Assembly (NCBI GenBank): GCA_003518245.1
Contig: DOZA01000375.1
Coordinates: forward strand, 1-14,736
DNA length: 14,736 bases
Reading direction: 5' to 3'
Origin: Bacteroidales bacterium
GTDB taxonomy: Bacteria > Bacteroidota > Bacteroidia > Bacteroidales > VadinHA17
A model generated the notes under the pieces. That model was not told where the DNA came from and ran no database searches. It was given only the letters and a program-made list of their open reading frames with translations. Positions 7,710 through 14,500 of the stretch are shown in pieces; the stretch's first letter is position 1; the number at the start of each line of letters is the position of its first letter. A program made the position numbers and the translations under genes.

Positions 7710-8123
7710 ATGAAACAGATAAAGATTATAACGGTATTAATCATATTCCTGAGTACTGCCGGTTGTGCTACCTTTTTTAACAGTGAACATGAGCTTTTTC
7801 AGGTGCATGATATTTATTACCAGTCATGGGTGATAAAAAACCTGGAGAAAGGAACTGATGTAGTGATTGATTTCCGGAACCTGGATGAAGCTGTTGAGTT
7901 TACTTCATTAGTATTCAGAGGCATAGAGGTGGATGTGTCTGTTCAGCCTGCCGGAAAGAAAACAATAGTTAAAGGAGTAATTAATACAGGTCCATCGATT
8001 ATTGAGAATTATGAATACAAGGTTTCCGGCTATGAGGATATGATCAAATACAGGTACCTGGGGAAAGAATTTGCCTATCCTTTGAAGAACGTCAAAAGGG
8101 AGAGTACTCGTTTTATTGAATAA
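7710..8123 (+). CDS. Small lipoprotein of unknown function
   Basis: A 137-residue protein that I do not recognise. The N-terminus MKQIKIITVLIIFLSTAGC is a clear lipoprotein signal with Cys19 lipidated. The mature part alternates hydrophobic and polar residues (VVIDFRN, EVDVSVQP, KKTIVKGVI), suggesting a small beta-sandwich or barrel. A basic segment (KNVKRESTR) lies near the end. It is divergent from the S41 protease across an AT-rich 201-base gap and convergent with the aminodeoxychorismate lyase remnant, 14 bases away. No clear promoter box was found. Real coding is supported by the signal peptide and codon pattern. Function is not inferred. Confidence 0.8.
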   Translation: MKQIKIITVLIIFLSTAGCATFFNSEHELFQVHDIYYQSWVIKNLEKGTDVVIDFRNLDEAVEFTSLVFRGIEVDVSVQPAGKKTIVKGVINTGPSIIENYEYKVSGYEDMIKYRYLGKEFAYPLKNVKRESTRFIE

Positions 8124-8137
8124 TACCTGTCGGTATG

Positions 8138-8518
8138 TCAGAAACAGATTGTGCTGATGGGTATACTGTCAGTATCATCAATATCCAGCATTGTATTTAT
8201 AAGTCTCAGCTCGCGGAATTTCTTCAGGCATGCCGGTGTAATATCCAACTCTCTTATGAGCCCATTATTAAGAAGGTATTCTCTTTTTGTCCCTCTCAGC
8301 AGAAATCCTGAAGGGGTATACCAGATACCATCATTGCCCCTGACTATGATATTAGCGTAAGAAGTATCAGTAATCATACCATCTTTAACCATTACGATAT
8401 CGTCGCATCCGTTTGATTGCTTCAGTAATGTGTTTATGGCTGACCTGTCTATGAATTTATAGTTATAATTAATCTCACCTGCTTCCACCAATTTAAGGGT
8501 CCTTACCTTTTTAATCTT
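8138..8518 (-). pseudogene. pabC: Aminodeoxychorismate lyase remnant (PabC-like, aminotransferase class IV), N-terminus missing
   Basis: This is the C-terminal two thirds of a PLP enzyme that makes p-aminobenzoate from aminodeoxychorismate for folate. The homology begins near KVRTLKLVEAGEINY, read on the minus strand from about 8515. It includes NYNYKFIDRS, whose lysine fits the PLP-binding residue of the family. CDDIVMVKDG, TDTSYANI, WYTPSGFLLRGTKR and the C-terminal helix follow. About 80 N-terminal residues are missing, and there is no ATG; only a TTG at 8491 lies inside the homology. Upstream the sequence runs directly into the pabB fragment in a different frame. Without the N-terminal domain the dimer and substrate pocket cannot form normally, so the gene is most likely dead. 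Confidence 0.8.
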
Positions 8519-9005
8519 ACATTTCTGGCATGCATACTCATGTCATTACGGATAAGATCTACGATTGTATTATGTTCAGATTTTTCCTTTTCATCCATCA
8601 ATATTACTTTTTCAGCTTCGGGCACTGATGAATCAATAGTCCCTTTCATAGGGAACGATCTGATTTCACCTTTTTGATCTATTTTTACAAAAATTTCAGG
8701 AGAAAAAACCACGTATTTGTTTTGATAAAATAATCTGTATTTTGCACGGCTGCAGTAAAAGATTTCTTCGAGCCTTGCAGCGGTACTAATCCTGCTGGGA
8801 AAGGTGAGATTCAGAAGGTAGGAATTACCATGTGAAATGTTTTCAATAACCTTATCAAACGCTTCTTTGTATCGGACAAAACTTATAGGATAAACCTTAA
8901 GACTTATTCTTTTATTTTCAAGAGCTTTGCCTGGATCTGGATTATTAAATAACTCGCTGATAATAATAATGTCCTGAGGTAGATTATCAAGGCTGTATAT
9001 CACCT
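8503..9005 (-). pseudogene. pabB: Aminodeoxychorismate synthase component I fragment (PabB), truncated at both ends
   Basis: The fragment runs from [11 protein letters not shown] through GKALENKRISLKVYP, FDKVIENISHGNSYLLNLTFP, YVVFSPEIFVKI and SFPMKGTID to TIVDLIRNDMSMHARNV. These are the order and motifs of the short Bacteroidota PabB, which turns chorismate plus ammonia into aminodeoxychorismate. The frame stops at a TAA (8503-8505) where the full protein should continue for about 140 residues, including the C-terminal chorismate and magnesium site. That part is absent from the window. At the 5' side the homology ends near 9005 and the DNA switches to an opposite-strand trpG/pabA end. The apparent TTG start at 9075 lies in antisense trpG sequence and is not real. 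Non-functional as it stands. Confidence 0.82.
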
Positions 9006-9125
9006 GAGGGAAGGGTAATGGGGGTAAAGCATAAGGATTTTGATATTGAAGCCGTTCAGTTTCATCCTGAGTCAATTATGACTCCTCATGGGGAAGAAAT
9101 GATCCGGAACTGGTTGGAAGGATAA
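9000..9125 (+). pseudogene. C-terminal fragment of a glutamine amidotransferase (TrpG/PabA type)
   Basis: The plus-strand frame reads [29 protein letters not shown] and [12 protein letters not shown], then TAA at 9123-9125. This is the end of anthranilate/aminodeoxychorismate synthase component II. QFHPES holds two of the three catalytic-triad residues (His and Glu). The nucleophile Cys region and about 150 other residues are missing. The frame is blocked by a stop about 11 codons before 9000, so the break lies around 8970-9005. The fragment is head-to-head with the pabB fragment, as expected if both genes once diverged from a shared upstream region that was deleted. It is too short for the standard ORF cut-off and is easily missed. 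Confidence 0.82.
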
Positions 9126-9214
9126 TCGGATTTATAAAACAAGGCTCATAACTATTTTAACATTCTTTAAAGTTTACGGCAATTATTATATTTCTTTAGA
9201 AAAGGAATCTTTCA

Positions 9215-9222
9215 TATATTTG
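9215..9222 (+). promoter_or_regulatory. Bacteroidota -7 box for the metal-uptake operon
   Basis: TATATTTG matches TAnnTTTG exactly, 22 bases before the ATG at 9245, giving a short leader of about 15 bases. Upstream at 19-20 bases only a weak TTTA (9195-9198) is present instead of TTG, so activation may need a regulator. I looked for a Zur- or MntR-like palindrome around it and saw none that was convincing. Confidence 0.5.
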
Positions 9223-9244
9223 CTGCACTTCTGGTATTTATTAT

Positions 9245-9616
9245 ATGAGCTTAATAAGAAAATATAAATATTTAATTCTCCTGGTAACCGTACCTATTCT
9301 AATGCTTTTTATGTCAAATTCACTCATCAACAGGCATAATCATTATATCAGGGGATATATGTTTACTCATGCTCATCCTTTTAACAAAGAACCTGATAAT
9401 AAACAATATCCATTCCACGGTCATACAGATGCCGAGCTGGTTGTACTTGACCTGCTTGGTAATATTGACATGCTGGCATTCTGGATATCACTAGTTATAA
9501 TATCTTTAGTGGCATTCGGCAGATATCTGCCGGTACTATTTCCTGGTATTCAAAGAGGACCGGAGATGCCCGTTTATCTGACACGGGGCCCACCAGTTTA
9601 TACTTGTAATAATTAA
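9245..9616 (+). CDS. His-rich small membrane protein at the head of the metal operon
   Basis: A 123-residue protein with a hydrophobic N-terminal segment (about 9-28), a His-rich loop and a second membrane segment (about 72-92). Histidines fall in pairs: His31/His33 (NRHNH), His42/His44 (THAHP) and His58/His60 (FHGHT). Six histidines in 30 residues outside the membrane would bind Zn(II) or a similar metal. Proteins with this layout (HAHPFNK followed by a HxH pair) are known to me as uncharacterised Bacteroidota proteins near zinc genes; that is recollection, not a search. It is the first gene after the promoter and precedes the outer-membrane protein by 95 bases. It might act as a periplasmic metal buffer or sensor. 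That role is inferred. Confidence 0.75.
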   Translation: MSLIRKYKYLILLVTVPILMLFMSNSLINRHNHYIRGYMFTHAHPFNKEPDNKQYPFHGHTDAELVVLDLLGNIDMLAFWISLVIISLVAFGRYLPVLFPGIQRGPEMPVYLTRGPPVYTCNN

Positions 9617-9711
9617 CACTGAAGTTTGCCAAGGTTTATTCTTTATATGATAATTAACTGATTATGCATTTAAAGAGAATGACTAATATTATTTAAGTAT
9701 AAACTAGAAAT

Positions 9712-10989
9712 ATGAAATATTCAATAATTACTTTTTTACTGATCTTAAGCAGTATATTAGTATATCCTCAGGAAAAGACAATACCGGATACAATAAATAT
9801 GGAACGATTATTGGAAAGGATTGAAAAGCTTGAAGCTGCGACTGGCGAAAAGAAACAAGAGGATGAGCTGGCCAGGCTGCTTGAGGAGGCTGATATGCTT
9901 TCAGGTAAAGAAAAAAAGGAAGAAGTAGATTTATCAAAGAAATTTTATAGCGGGGTGAGGCAACAGCAGGGTTTGAATCCCAACCTCAGTGTGCTGGGTG
10001 ATTTTTTCGGAGCAGTATCATCAGCGCATGATGACAACACAACTGAACCAGGCGAAAGAAAACATGGAAGTAATGGTTTGTTTATGAGAAGCCTGGAGAT
10101 GTCATTTGTGGCACCACTTGATCCCTATGCCCGCGGTAAGGCTTTTCTTGATATTACGGAAGAAAGAGTATCTATTGAAGAAGCTTATATGGAGATACTG
10201 AACCTCCCTTTGAATATGTCTGTAAAAGGAGGGGTGTTTTTTCCTGAATTTGGCCTTCTTAACAGGCATCATACACATGCCCTGCCTCAGTTTGACAGAC
10301 CTCGTGTATGTGTAAATTATTTCGGGCTCGATGGCTTTAACGGAATGGGTGCTGCAGCTAGTTTTTTACTGCCGAAAATATTGTTTTCAGATGCCAGCTC
10401 ATTCGATTTTTCTGTAATTAATATTAATGATAACCTAAGTTATTCCTCTGACAAAAGTGTGAACCTGGCCTATGTTGGTCACTGGAAAAACTATTATGAT
10501 ATATCAACATCAAGTTATTTTGAATATGTTTTAAGCGCTGTTGCAGGAAGAAATGATGATATGTCAGAGACGAATACATATGTAGGGAGCCTTGGACTTC
10601 ATTATAAATGGCAACCACCGGGTACTTCAAAATACAAATCTTTCGATTGGAAAACTGAATTATACTACGGTTTTAATGAGACACCATTCGGGATAGTACG
10701 AAGCAAGGGTTTCTATTCACTCGTTCACCGTAAGTTGAATTCAAGGATATGGGTAGGTGGAAGGATAGGTTACTCTGAAATGCCATATGATAATGACCAG
10801 TATGAATGGGATTACTCTGTTAATTTTGATTTCTGGCAGAGTGAGTTTGTAATTTACAGGATACAATACCAGTATAACTCAAGGAATATAGCCTATCTGC
10901 CTGAAGTTGCCGGGCCATATCCCTCCAATCATACCCTGGTATTCCAGTTTTCGTGGGCAATAGGACCGCATAAACATGAAGCATATTAA
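9712..10989 (+). CDS. Outer-membrane beta-barrel protein, probable metal-related porin
   Basis: A 425-residue exported protein. The signal peptide (about 1-19) ends in VYPQ. Residues about 29-72 form a charged coiled coil (ERLLERIEKLEAATGEKK). The rest is rich in alternating aromatic strands typical of a barrel. NPNLSVLGDFFGA, the long SLEMSFVAPLDPYARGKAF segment, IEEAYMEIL and GGVFFPEFGLLNRHHTHALP resemble a family of outer-membrane proteins found in Bacteroidota and Proteobacteria, often near zinc transport genes. The paired histidines in NRHHTHALP could touch metal. It ends FSWAIGPHKHEAY, not with the usual terminal Phe. The substrate-binding protein gene follows after 17 bases, so the link with metal uptake is strong by context. 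Whether it is a channel for metal or for a chelate is unknown. Confidence 0.8.
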   Translation: MKYSIITFLLILSSILVYPQEKTIPDTINMERLLERIEKLEAATGEKKQEDELARLLEEADMLSGKEKKEEVDLSKKFYSGVRQQQGLNPNLSVLGDFFGAVSSAHDDNTTEPGERKHGSNGLFMRSLEMSFVAPLDPYARGKAFLDITEERVSIEEAYMEILNLPLNMSVKGGVFFPEFGLLNRHHTHALPQFDRPRVCVNYFGLDGFNGMGAAASFLLPKILFSDASSFDFSVININDNLSYSSDKSVNLAYVGHWKNYYDISTSSYFEYVLSAVAGRNDDMSETNTYVGSLGLHYKWQPPGTSKYKSFDWKTELYYGFNETPFGIVRSKGFYSLVHRKLNSRIWVGGRIGYSEMPYDNDQYEWDYSVNFDFWQSEFVIYRIQYQYNSRNIAYLPEVAGPYPSNHTLVFQFSWAIGPHKHEAY

Positions 10990-11006
10990 AAGAACAGATA
11001 AAAATT

Positions 11007-12053
11007 ATGAATAATAAATTATTAAGATATATGAAAAGGCAAGTTATAAGCCTGCTGCTGGTTATGGTAACTATGACAGCTGTGGCAATTGGAAATAAAC
11101 AGATAAGAATAGTATGTTCTTTTTCTGACTATGCCAGTATAGCTAAAGAGATAGCAGGAGATGAGGCTGTTGTGGAAATGATATCCAGTGGAGAATCAGA
11201 TCCTCATTTTATACCTCCCAAACCCAGCTATGCAATAATGCTTAACAAGGCTGATATGTGGGTGACAACAGGATTAGATCTTGAGCAATGGTCTACAACG
11301 CTTATCGACCGTGCACACAATAGTAAAATAATGGATGGTGCCATAGGTTTTGTTTCAGTTTCTGATGGAGTAACAATTCTTGAGAAAGTTGACAAGGCTG
11401 ACCGAAGCGAAGGAGATGTTCACCTTATGGGTAATCCTCATATCAATACAAGCCCTTTGAACTGGAAAATTATTGCAAAAAATATCACCGTGGGTCTTAT
11501 AAAAGTGGACCCTGAAAATGCCGATATTTATGAGCATAACCGTGATGCTTTTATTGACAGGATTGACCATGCTCTCTTCGGAGATGAACTGGTTGACATG
11601 TTTGGAGGTGAAACACTCTCCATGCTTCTTCTGAACCATACACTGTTTACTTTCCTTGAAAAGGAATACAAAGGAAAGAAACTTGTTGACCTGTTAGGGG
11701 GATGGTTGAAAGATGCTTTACCTATCCGCGGAAGCAGGATAATAGCATACCATAAAAACTGGGCGTATTTCTCAGATATATTTGGTCTTGACATTGTAGG
11801 TTTTATTGAACCCAAGCCTGGTATACCTCCATCAGCAAAACATGTACGATATATTGTAAATCTTATCAAGGAACAGGATATAAAAGCAATGCTGGTAGCC
11901 AGCTATTTTGAGAAGAAATCACCTCAGATGATAGAAGACAGGACAGGTATAAAGGCTGTTTATCTTCCGCTTTTTGTAAATAAGCAGATGGATATTGATA
12001 ATAATTTTGAACTGATGGATTACTGGATAAGACAGATAAAACAGAATATCTGA
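11007..12053 (+). CDS. Metal ABC transporter substrate-binding protein, ZnuA/MntA-like
   Basis: A 348-residue cluster A-I binding protein that captures Zn(II) or Mn(II) in the periplasm. The signal peptide fits best from Met9 (MKRQVISLLLVMVTM, ending near AVA). The fold starts at IRIVCSFSDYASIAKEIAG. Metal ligands visible are His67 (SDPHF), His145 (NPHI) and His249 (AYHKNW). The fourth, usually Asp or Glu, is unclear, because the C-terminal motif reads VASYFEKKSP. GFIEPKPGIPPSAKHV is a family signature. There is only a short acidic stretch (about 129-137) in place of the long His-rich loop of many zinc types, so metal choice cannot be read. The first permease starts 4 bases after its stop. 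It is not lipidated (no lipobox Cys). Confidence 0.92.
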   Translation: MNNKLLRYMKRQVISLLLVMVTMTAVAIGNKQIRIVCSFSDYASIAKEIAGDEAVVEMISSGESDPHFIPPKPSYAIMLNKADMWVTTGLDLEQWSTTLIDRAHNSKIMDGAIGFVSVSDGVTILEKVDKADRSEGDVHLMGNPHINTSPLNWKIIAKNITVGLIKVDPENADIYEHNRDAFIDRIDHALFGDELVDMFGGETLSMLLLNHTLFTFLEKEYKGKKLVDLLGGWLKDALPIRGSRIIAYHKNWAYFSDIFGLDIVGFIEPKPGIPPSAKHVRYIVNLIKEQDIKAMLVASYFEKKSPQMIEDRTGIKAVYLPLFVNKQMDIDNNFELMDYWIRQIKQNI

Positions 12054-12057
12054 TAAT

Positions 12058-12897
12058 ATGGGAACACTAGTATTTCTTGCTCCCCCGATAGTAGCCTGTA
12101 TCATACTGGCAGGTATGTTGAGCTATTTCGGAAATCATATACTCTCAAGGGGTATAATATTTATTGATATTGCTGTAGCACAAATAGCGGCCCTTGGTAC
12201 CATGATAGGTATACTGCTGGGCTTTGCTGAGAGTTCAGTAGGTGCACAAATTGTATCATATGCTTTTACAATAATTGTACTGGGTATTTTTTCAGTAATG
12301 AAGGTTAAAAAGCAGTTATTACCACAGGAAGCAATAATAGGGATATTCTATTGCGTTGCACTGGGTATGGCTTTGCTGCTGGCTGAAAAAATACCGGGTG
12401 GGTCCAATTATATAACAAAAACCATAACAGGAAACGTATTGTGGGTTACATGGAAAAGTGTTGTAAGCTGCCTGTTTATGTTCGTTCCAATAATAATCCT
12501 CAACCTGTTGCTGGGAAAGAGTATAAGAAAGGTTACCCAGGGGGAGATAATAAATAACTCCTTTGGAAAGACCAGGATATATGACCTTGTTTTCTATATT
12601 ACATTCGGAATAGTGATAGTTAAGTCTGTTCCTGTAATGGGTATTTTCCTGGTGTTTATCCTCTTAATAGGACCGGCTTCTATTAGCAGGATGTTTGTTA
12701 ACTCTTGGAAAAGCAGGATTATCTGGAGTTGGGTAATTGGTTCTGTCGGATCACTTGCTGGAATATATATATCATATACTCTCAATATTTCGAACGGACC
12801 TGCTATAGTAGGTATAATAGGTATAGCTACATACCTGGCTGCATTTGCGAGATTATACAGTAAGAGATCGGGGAAAGAAATTGCCGCAACAAACTAA
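12058..12897 (+). CDS. Metal ABC transporter permease 1, ABC-3 (ZnuB/MntB) family
   Basis: A 279-residue inner-membrane protein with about eight hydrophobic segments, starting MGTLVFLAPPIVACIILAG. Family marks are RGIIFIDIAVAQIAALGTM (second segment), EAIIGIFYCVALGMALLL, GNVLWVTW, and the late motif KSVPVMGIFLVFILLIGPAS, which lies near the ATPase-contact region. It should form half of the metal channel. It starts 4 bases after the substrate-binding protein gene and is followed 14 bases later by a second permease, so the two probably pair as a heterodimer, as MntC/MntD do. No ATPase gene is beside it. Confidence 0.92.
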   Translation: MGTLVFLAPPIVACIILAGMLSYFGNHILSRGIIFIDIAVAQIAALGTMIGILLGFAESSVGAQIVSYAFTIIVLGIFSVMKVKKQLLPQEAIIGIFYCVALGMALLLAEKIPGGSNYITKTITGNVLWVTWKSVVSCLFMFVPIIILNLLLGKSIRKVTQGEIINNSFGKTRIYDLVFYITFGIVIVKSVPVMGIFLVFILLIGPASISRMFVNSWKSRIIWSWVIGSVGSLAGIYISYTLNISNGPAIVGIIGIATYLAAFARLYSKRSGKEIAATN

Positions 12898-12911
12898 TAC
12901 TAAAGAAATAA

Positions 12912-13781
12912 ATGGCGTCTATAGAATTTATATTACTCCCATTGATCGGATGTTTACTGATAGTAATGATTAACGTCTATTTCGGTATACATGTTATAAA
13001 GAGGGAGATCATTTTTATTGATATCGCCCTTGCTTCCATTGCGGCACTGGGGTCAGCTGTGGGGATGGTGCTTTTTGAGATGGGGCATGAAAATCATTCA
13101 CATGAACCACATGGATTCCTGCCCTATATATTTTCAATGGGTTTTATCTCATTAGCTTCATTCGCGTTTACTCTTTTAAGAAATAAAAAGATATCTATCC
13201 CGCTTGAGGCCATTATAGGGATTGCTTATGCTGTGGCTACAACACTTACTGTTATTATACTTGATAAGGGAGCAGGAGGTGATGTGCATGTACATGATAT
13301 GTTGGTAGGTACAATATTATGGATATCAGGACACCAGCTTACACGCCTTGCAGTAGTGGTAATTATAGTAGGTGCTTTTCATTTTGTTTACAGGAAAAAG
13401 TTCGTAAGACTGACTGATTCATTCCATGAGAATGATACAGGTATCAAAAACCGCATGCTCTGGGATTTCCTATTTTATTTTTCATTCGGACTGGTGGTTG
13501 TTGAGGCTGTTAGAATAGCAGGTATATTAACTGTATTCGCATTCCTCATACTGCCTGCATCGCTGTCAGTTATACTATCGGGGAAATGGATTACCAAACT
13601 TATTGTTGGCTGGCTGGCCGGGATAGTCGCATCTTTTGCCGGATTACTACTGTCTCTAAAGCTAGATGTCCCAAGCGCCCCGGTAATAATTACAATTCTC
13701 GGAATTATATTACTGCTGGGTTATCTGCTATATAAAATTAACAATTATAAAAAGCAAATAAAAAAGATCCCCGGGTCTTGA
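12912..13781 (+). CDS. Metal ABC transporter permease 2, ABC-3 family, His-rich loop
   Basis: A 289-residue inner-membrane paralogue of the preceding permease. It shares REIIFIDIALASIAALGS, EAIIGIAYAVATTLT, GTILWISG, and VVEAVRIAGILTVFAFLILPAS near the ATPase-contact side. Unlike permease 1, it carries a His-rich loop after the second segment: His59, His62, His64 and His67 (GHENHSHEPHG). Another pair is His126/His128 (DVHVHD) before the central segment. These could gather metal at the outer face. The basic C-terminal tail (YKKQIKKIPGS) should be cytoplasmic. It is the last gene of the operon; the expected ATPase is absent and the next gene is an unrelated cupin with its own promoter. Confidence 0.92.
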   Translation: MASIEFILLPLIGCLLIVMINVYFGIHVIKREIIFIDIALASIAALGSAVGMVLFEMGHENHSHEPHGFLPYIFSMGFISLASFAFTLLRNKKISIPLEAIIGIAYAVATTLTVIILDKGAGGDVHVHDMLVGTILWISGHQLTRLAVVVIIVGAFHFVYRKKFVRLTDSFHENDTGIKNRMLWDFLFYFSFGLVVVEAVRIAGILTVFAFLILPASLSVILSGKWITKLIVGWLAGIVASFAGLLLSLKLDVPSAPVIITILGIILLLGYLLYKINNYKKQIKKIPGS

Positions 13782-13788
13782 TTAAAAG

Positions 13789-13819
13789 TTGTTATTAAGG
13801 AAATATTTACCTAAATTTA
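13789..13819 (+). promoter_or_regulatory. Candidate Bacteroidota promoter for the cupin gene
   Basis: TTG at 13789-13791 is followed after 20 bases by TAAATTTA at 13812-13819, which matches TAnnTTTG in all but the last base. The spacing is right for the Bacteroidota -33/-7 promoter. Transcription would start near 13826, well before the ATG at 13872. This supports separate expression from the metal operon. Confidence 0.45.
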
Positions 13820-13871
13820 TTAGAGGAGAACAATCTAATTACTAATAAATATACCAGGGGAGGATATTAAA

Positions 13872-14183
13872 ATGGCAGATTATATAGATTTGTTTGATGA
13901 TTCAAACTGGCAGATGGCACCTGAATATACAAGTCAGGCCAGGAAGAAGGTTTTGCATGATGAGGGTGGATTAAAAATTATTTTACTTAAATTACATGCA
14001 GGATTTAACTTGGCGCCTCATTCTCACTTAATGAGCGAGCAGCATGTTATACTTAAAGGTGAATATGAAGGTGAAGGTCAAGTATTTCCTGAAGGTTCAT
14101 ACCGTAGTTTTAAAGCTCATCAAAAACACGGACCATTTAAATCAAAGGATGGAGCATTGATCTTGGTTATATGGGGAACCTGA
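13872..14183 (+). CDS. Small cupin-domain protein
   Basis: A 103-residue single-domain cupin, cytoplasmic. The metal-binding motif is PHSH..SEQHVILKGEYEGEG (His50, His52, Glu56 or Gln57, His58), with His83 or His86 (AHQKHGP) as the second-motif histidine. This resembles the ChrR-like and anti-sigma cupin group and small uncharacterised metal-bound cupins. The reaction, if any, is unknown. The gene starts with an unusually strong Shine-Dalgarno (AGGGGAGG, 8 bases before the ATG), uncommon in Bacteroidota, which rely little on this pairing. It has its own likely promoter and is followed by a hairpin terminator. Confidence 0.82.
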   Translation: MADYIDLFDDSNWQMAPEYTSQARKKVLHDEGGLKIILLKLHAGFNLAPHSHLMSEQHVILKGEYEGEGQVFPEGSYRSFKAHQKHGPFKSKDGALILVIWGT

Positions 14184-14201
14184 TACGTTTTATAAAAAAC
14201 A

Positions 14202-14230
14202 AGGGCATTTGCTTTTAAAGAAAATGCCCT
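14202..14230 (-). terminator. Hairpin terminator between convergent genes
   Basis: AGGGCATTT (14202-14210) pairs with AAATGCCCT (14222-14230) around an 11-base loop. On the minus strand it is followed at once by TGTTTTTTA, a good U-tract, so it best ends the lipoprotein transcript. On the plus strand a T-run begins about 14 bases later, so it may also end the cupin transcript. Confidence 0.75.
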
Positions 14231-14247
14231 GGATTCTATCTTATTTT

Positions 14248-14403
14248 TTAAAGGTTTTCGCTTAGAACAATGAATAGCTGAACTGAAATGAAAAAGTGAT
14301 CCCCGGTTCCAGGTGCTGACAATACAGGAGGTGAATAGTCTTTTTCACAACCTGCAAATAATGCCAGTAATGCTATAAACGAAATAATAACAAATCTTTT
14401 CAT
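14248..14403 (-). CDS. Short lipoprotein ORF (51 codons), possibly frameshifted near its end
   Basis: The ATG at 14401-14403 opens MKRFVIISFIALLALFAGCEKD, a clear lipoprotein signal with Cys19 lipidated. The remaining 32 residues (SPPVLSAPGTGDHFFISVQ and on) have no recognised domain. At GGGG (14311-14314 region) a loss of one G would give a different ending, GTGITFSFQFSYSLF followed by a stop, which looks like a tidy beta-strand terminus. So the present ending may come from a one-base frame change or a sequencing error. It is too short for a standard cut-off, but the signal peptide is strong. A terminator lies 18 bases after its stop. Confidence 0.6.
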   Translation of the reverse strand: MKRFVIISFIALLALFAGCEKDYSPPVLSAPGTGDHFFISVQLFIVLSENL

Positions 14404-14500
14404 TCTTTTGTTCGGGGTTTCAGATAATTGATAATTAGTAAATTTTTCAATTATTCACGCTGCGAATATAGAGTGGGCTTAGCCAGGCCAAACTCCCAAA

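Noticed and set aside
9006..9075. N-terminal extension of the pabB frame from a TTG at 9075
   Set aside because: This stretch is the antisense of a clear amidotransferase C-terminus (QFHPES motif on the plus strand), so it is not part of PabB.
13762..13782. Possible hairpin AAGATCCCCGGGTCTT at the end of permease 2
   Set aside because: The pairing leaves a loop that is too small and there is no T-run after it, so it is not a convincing terminator.
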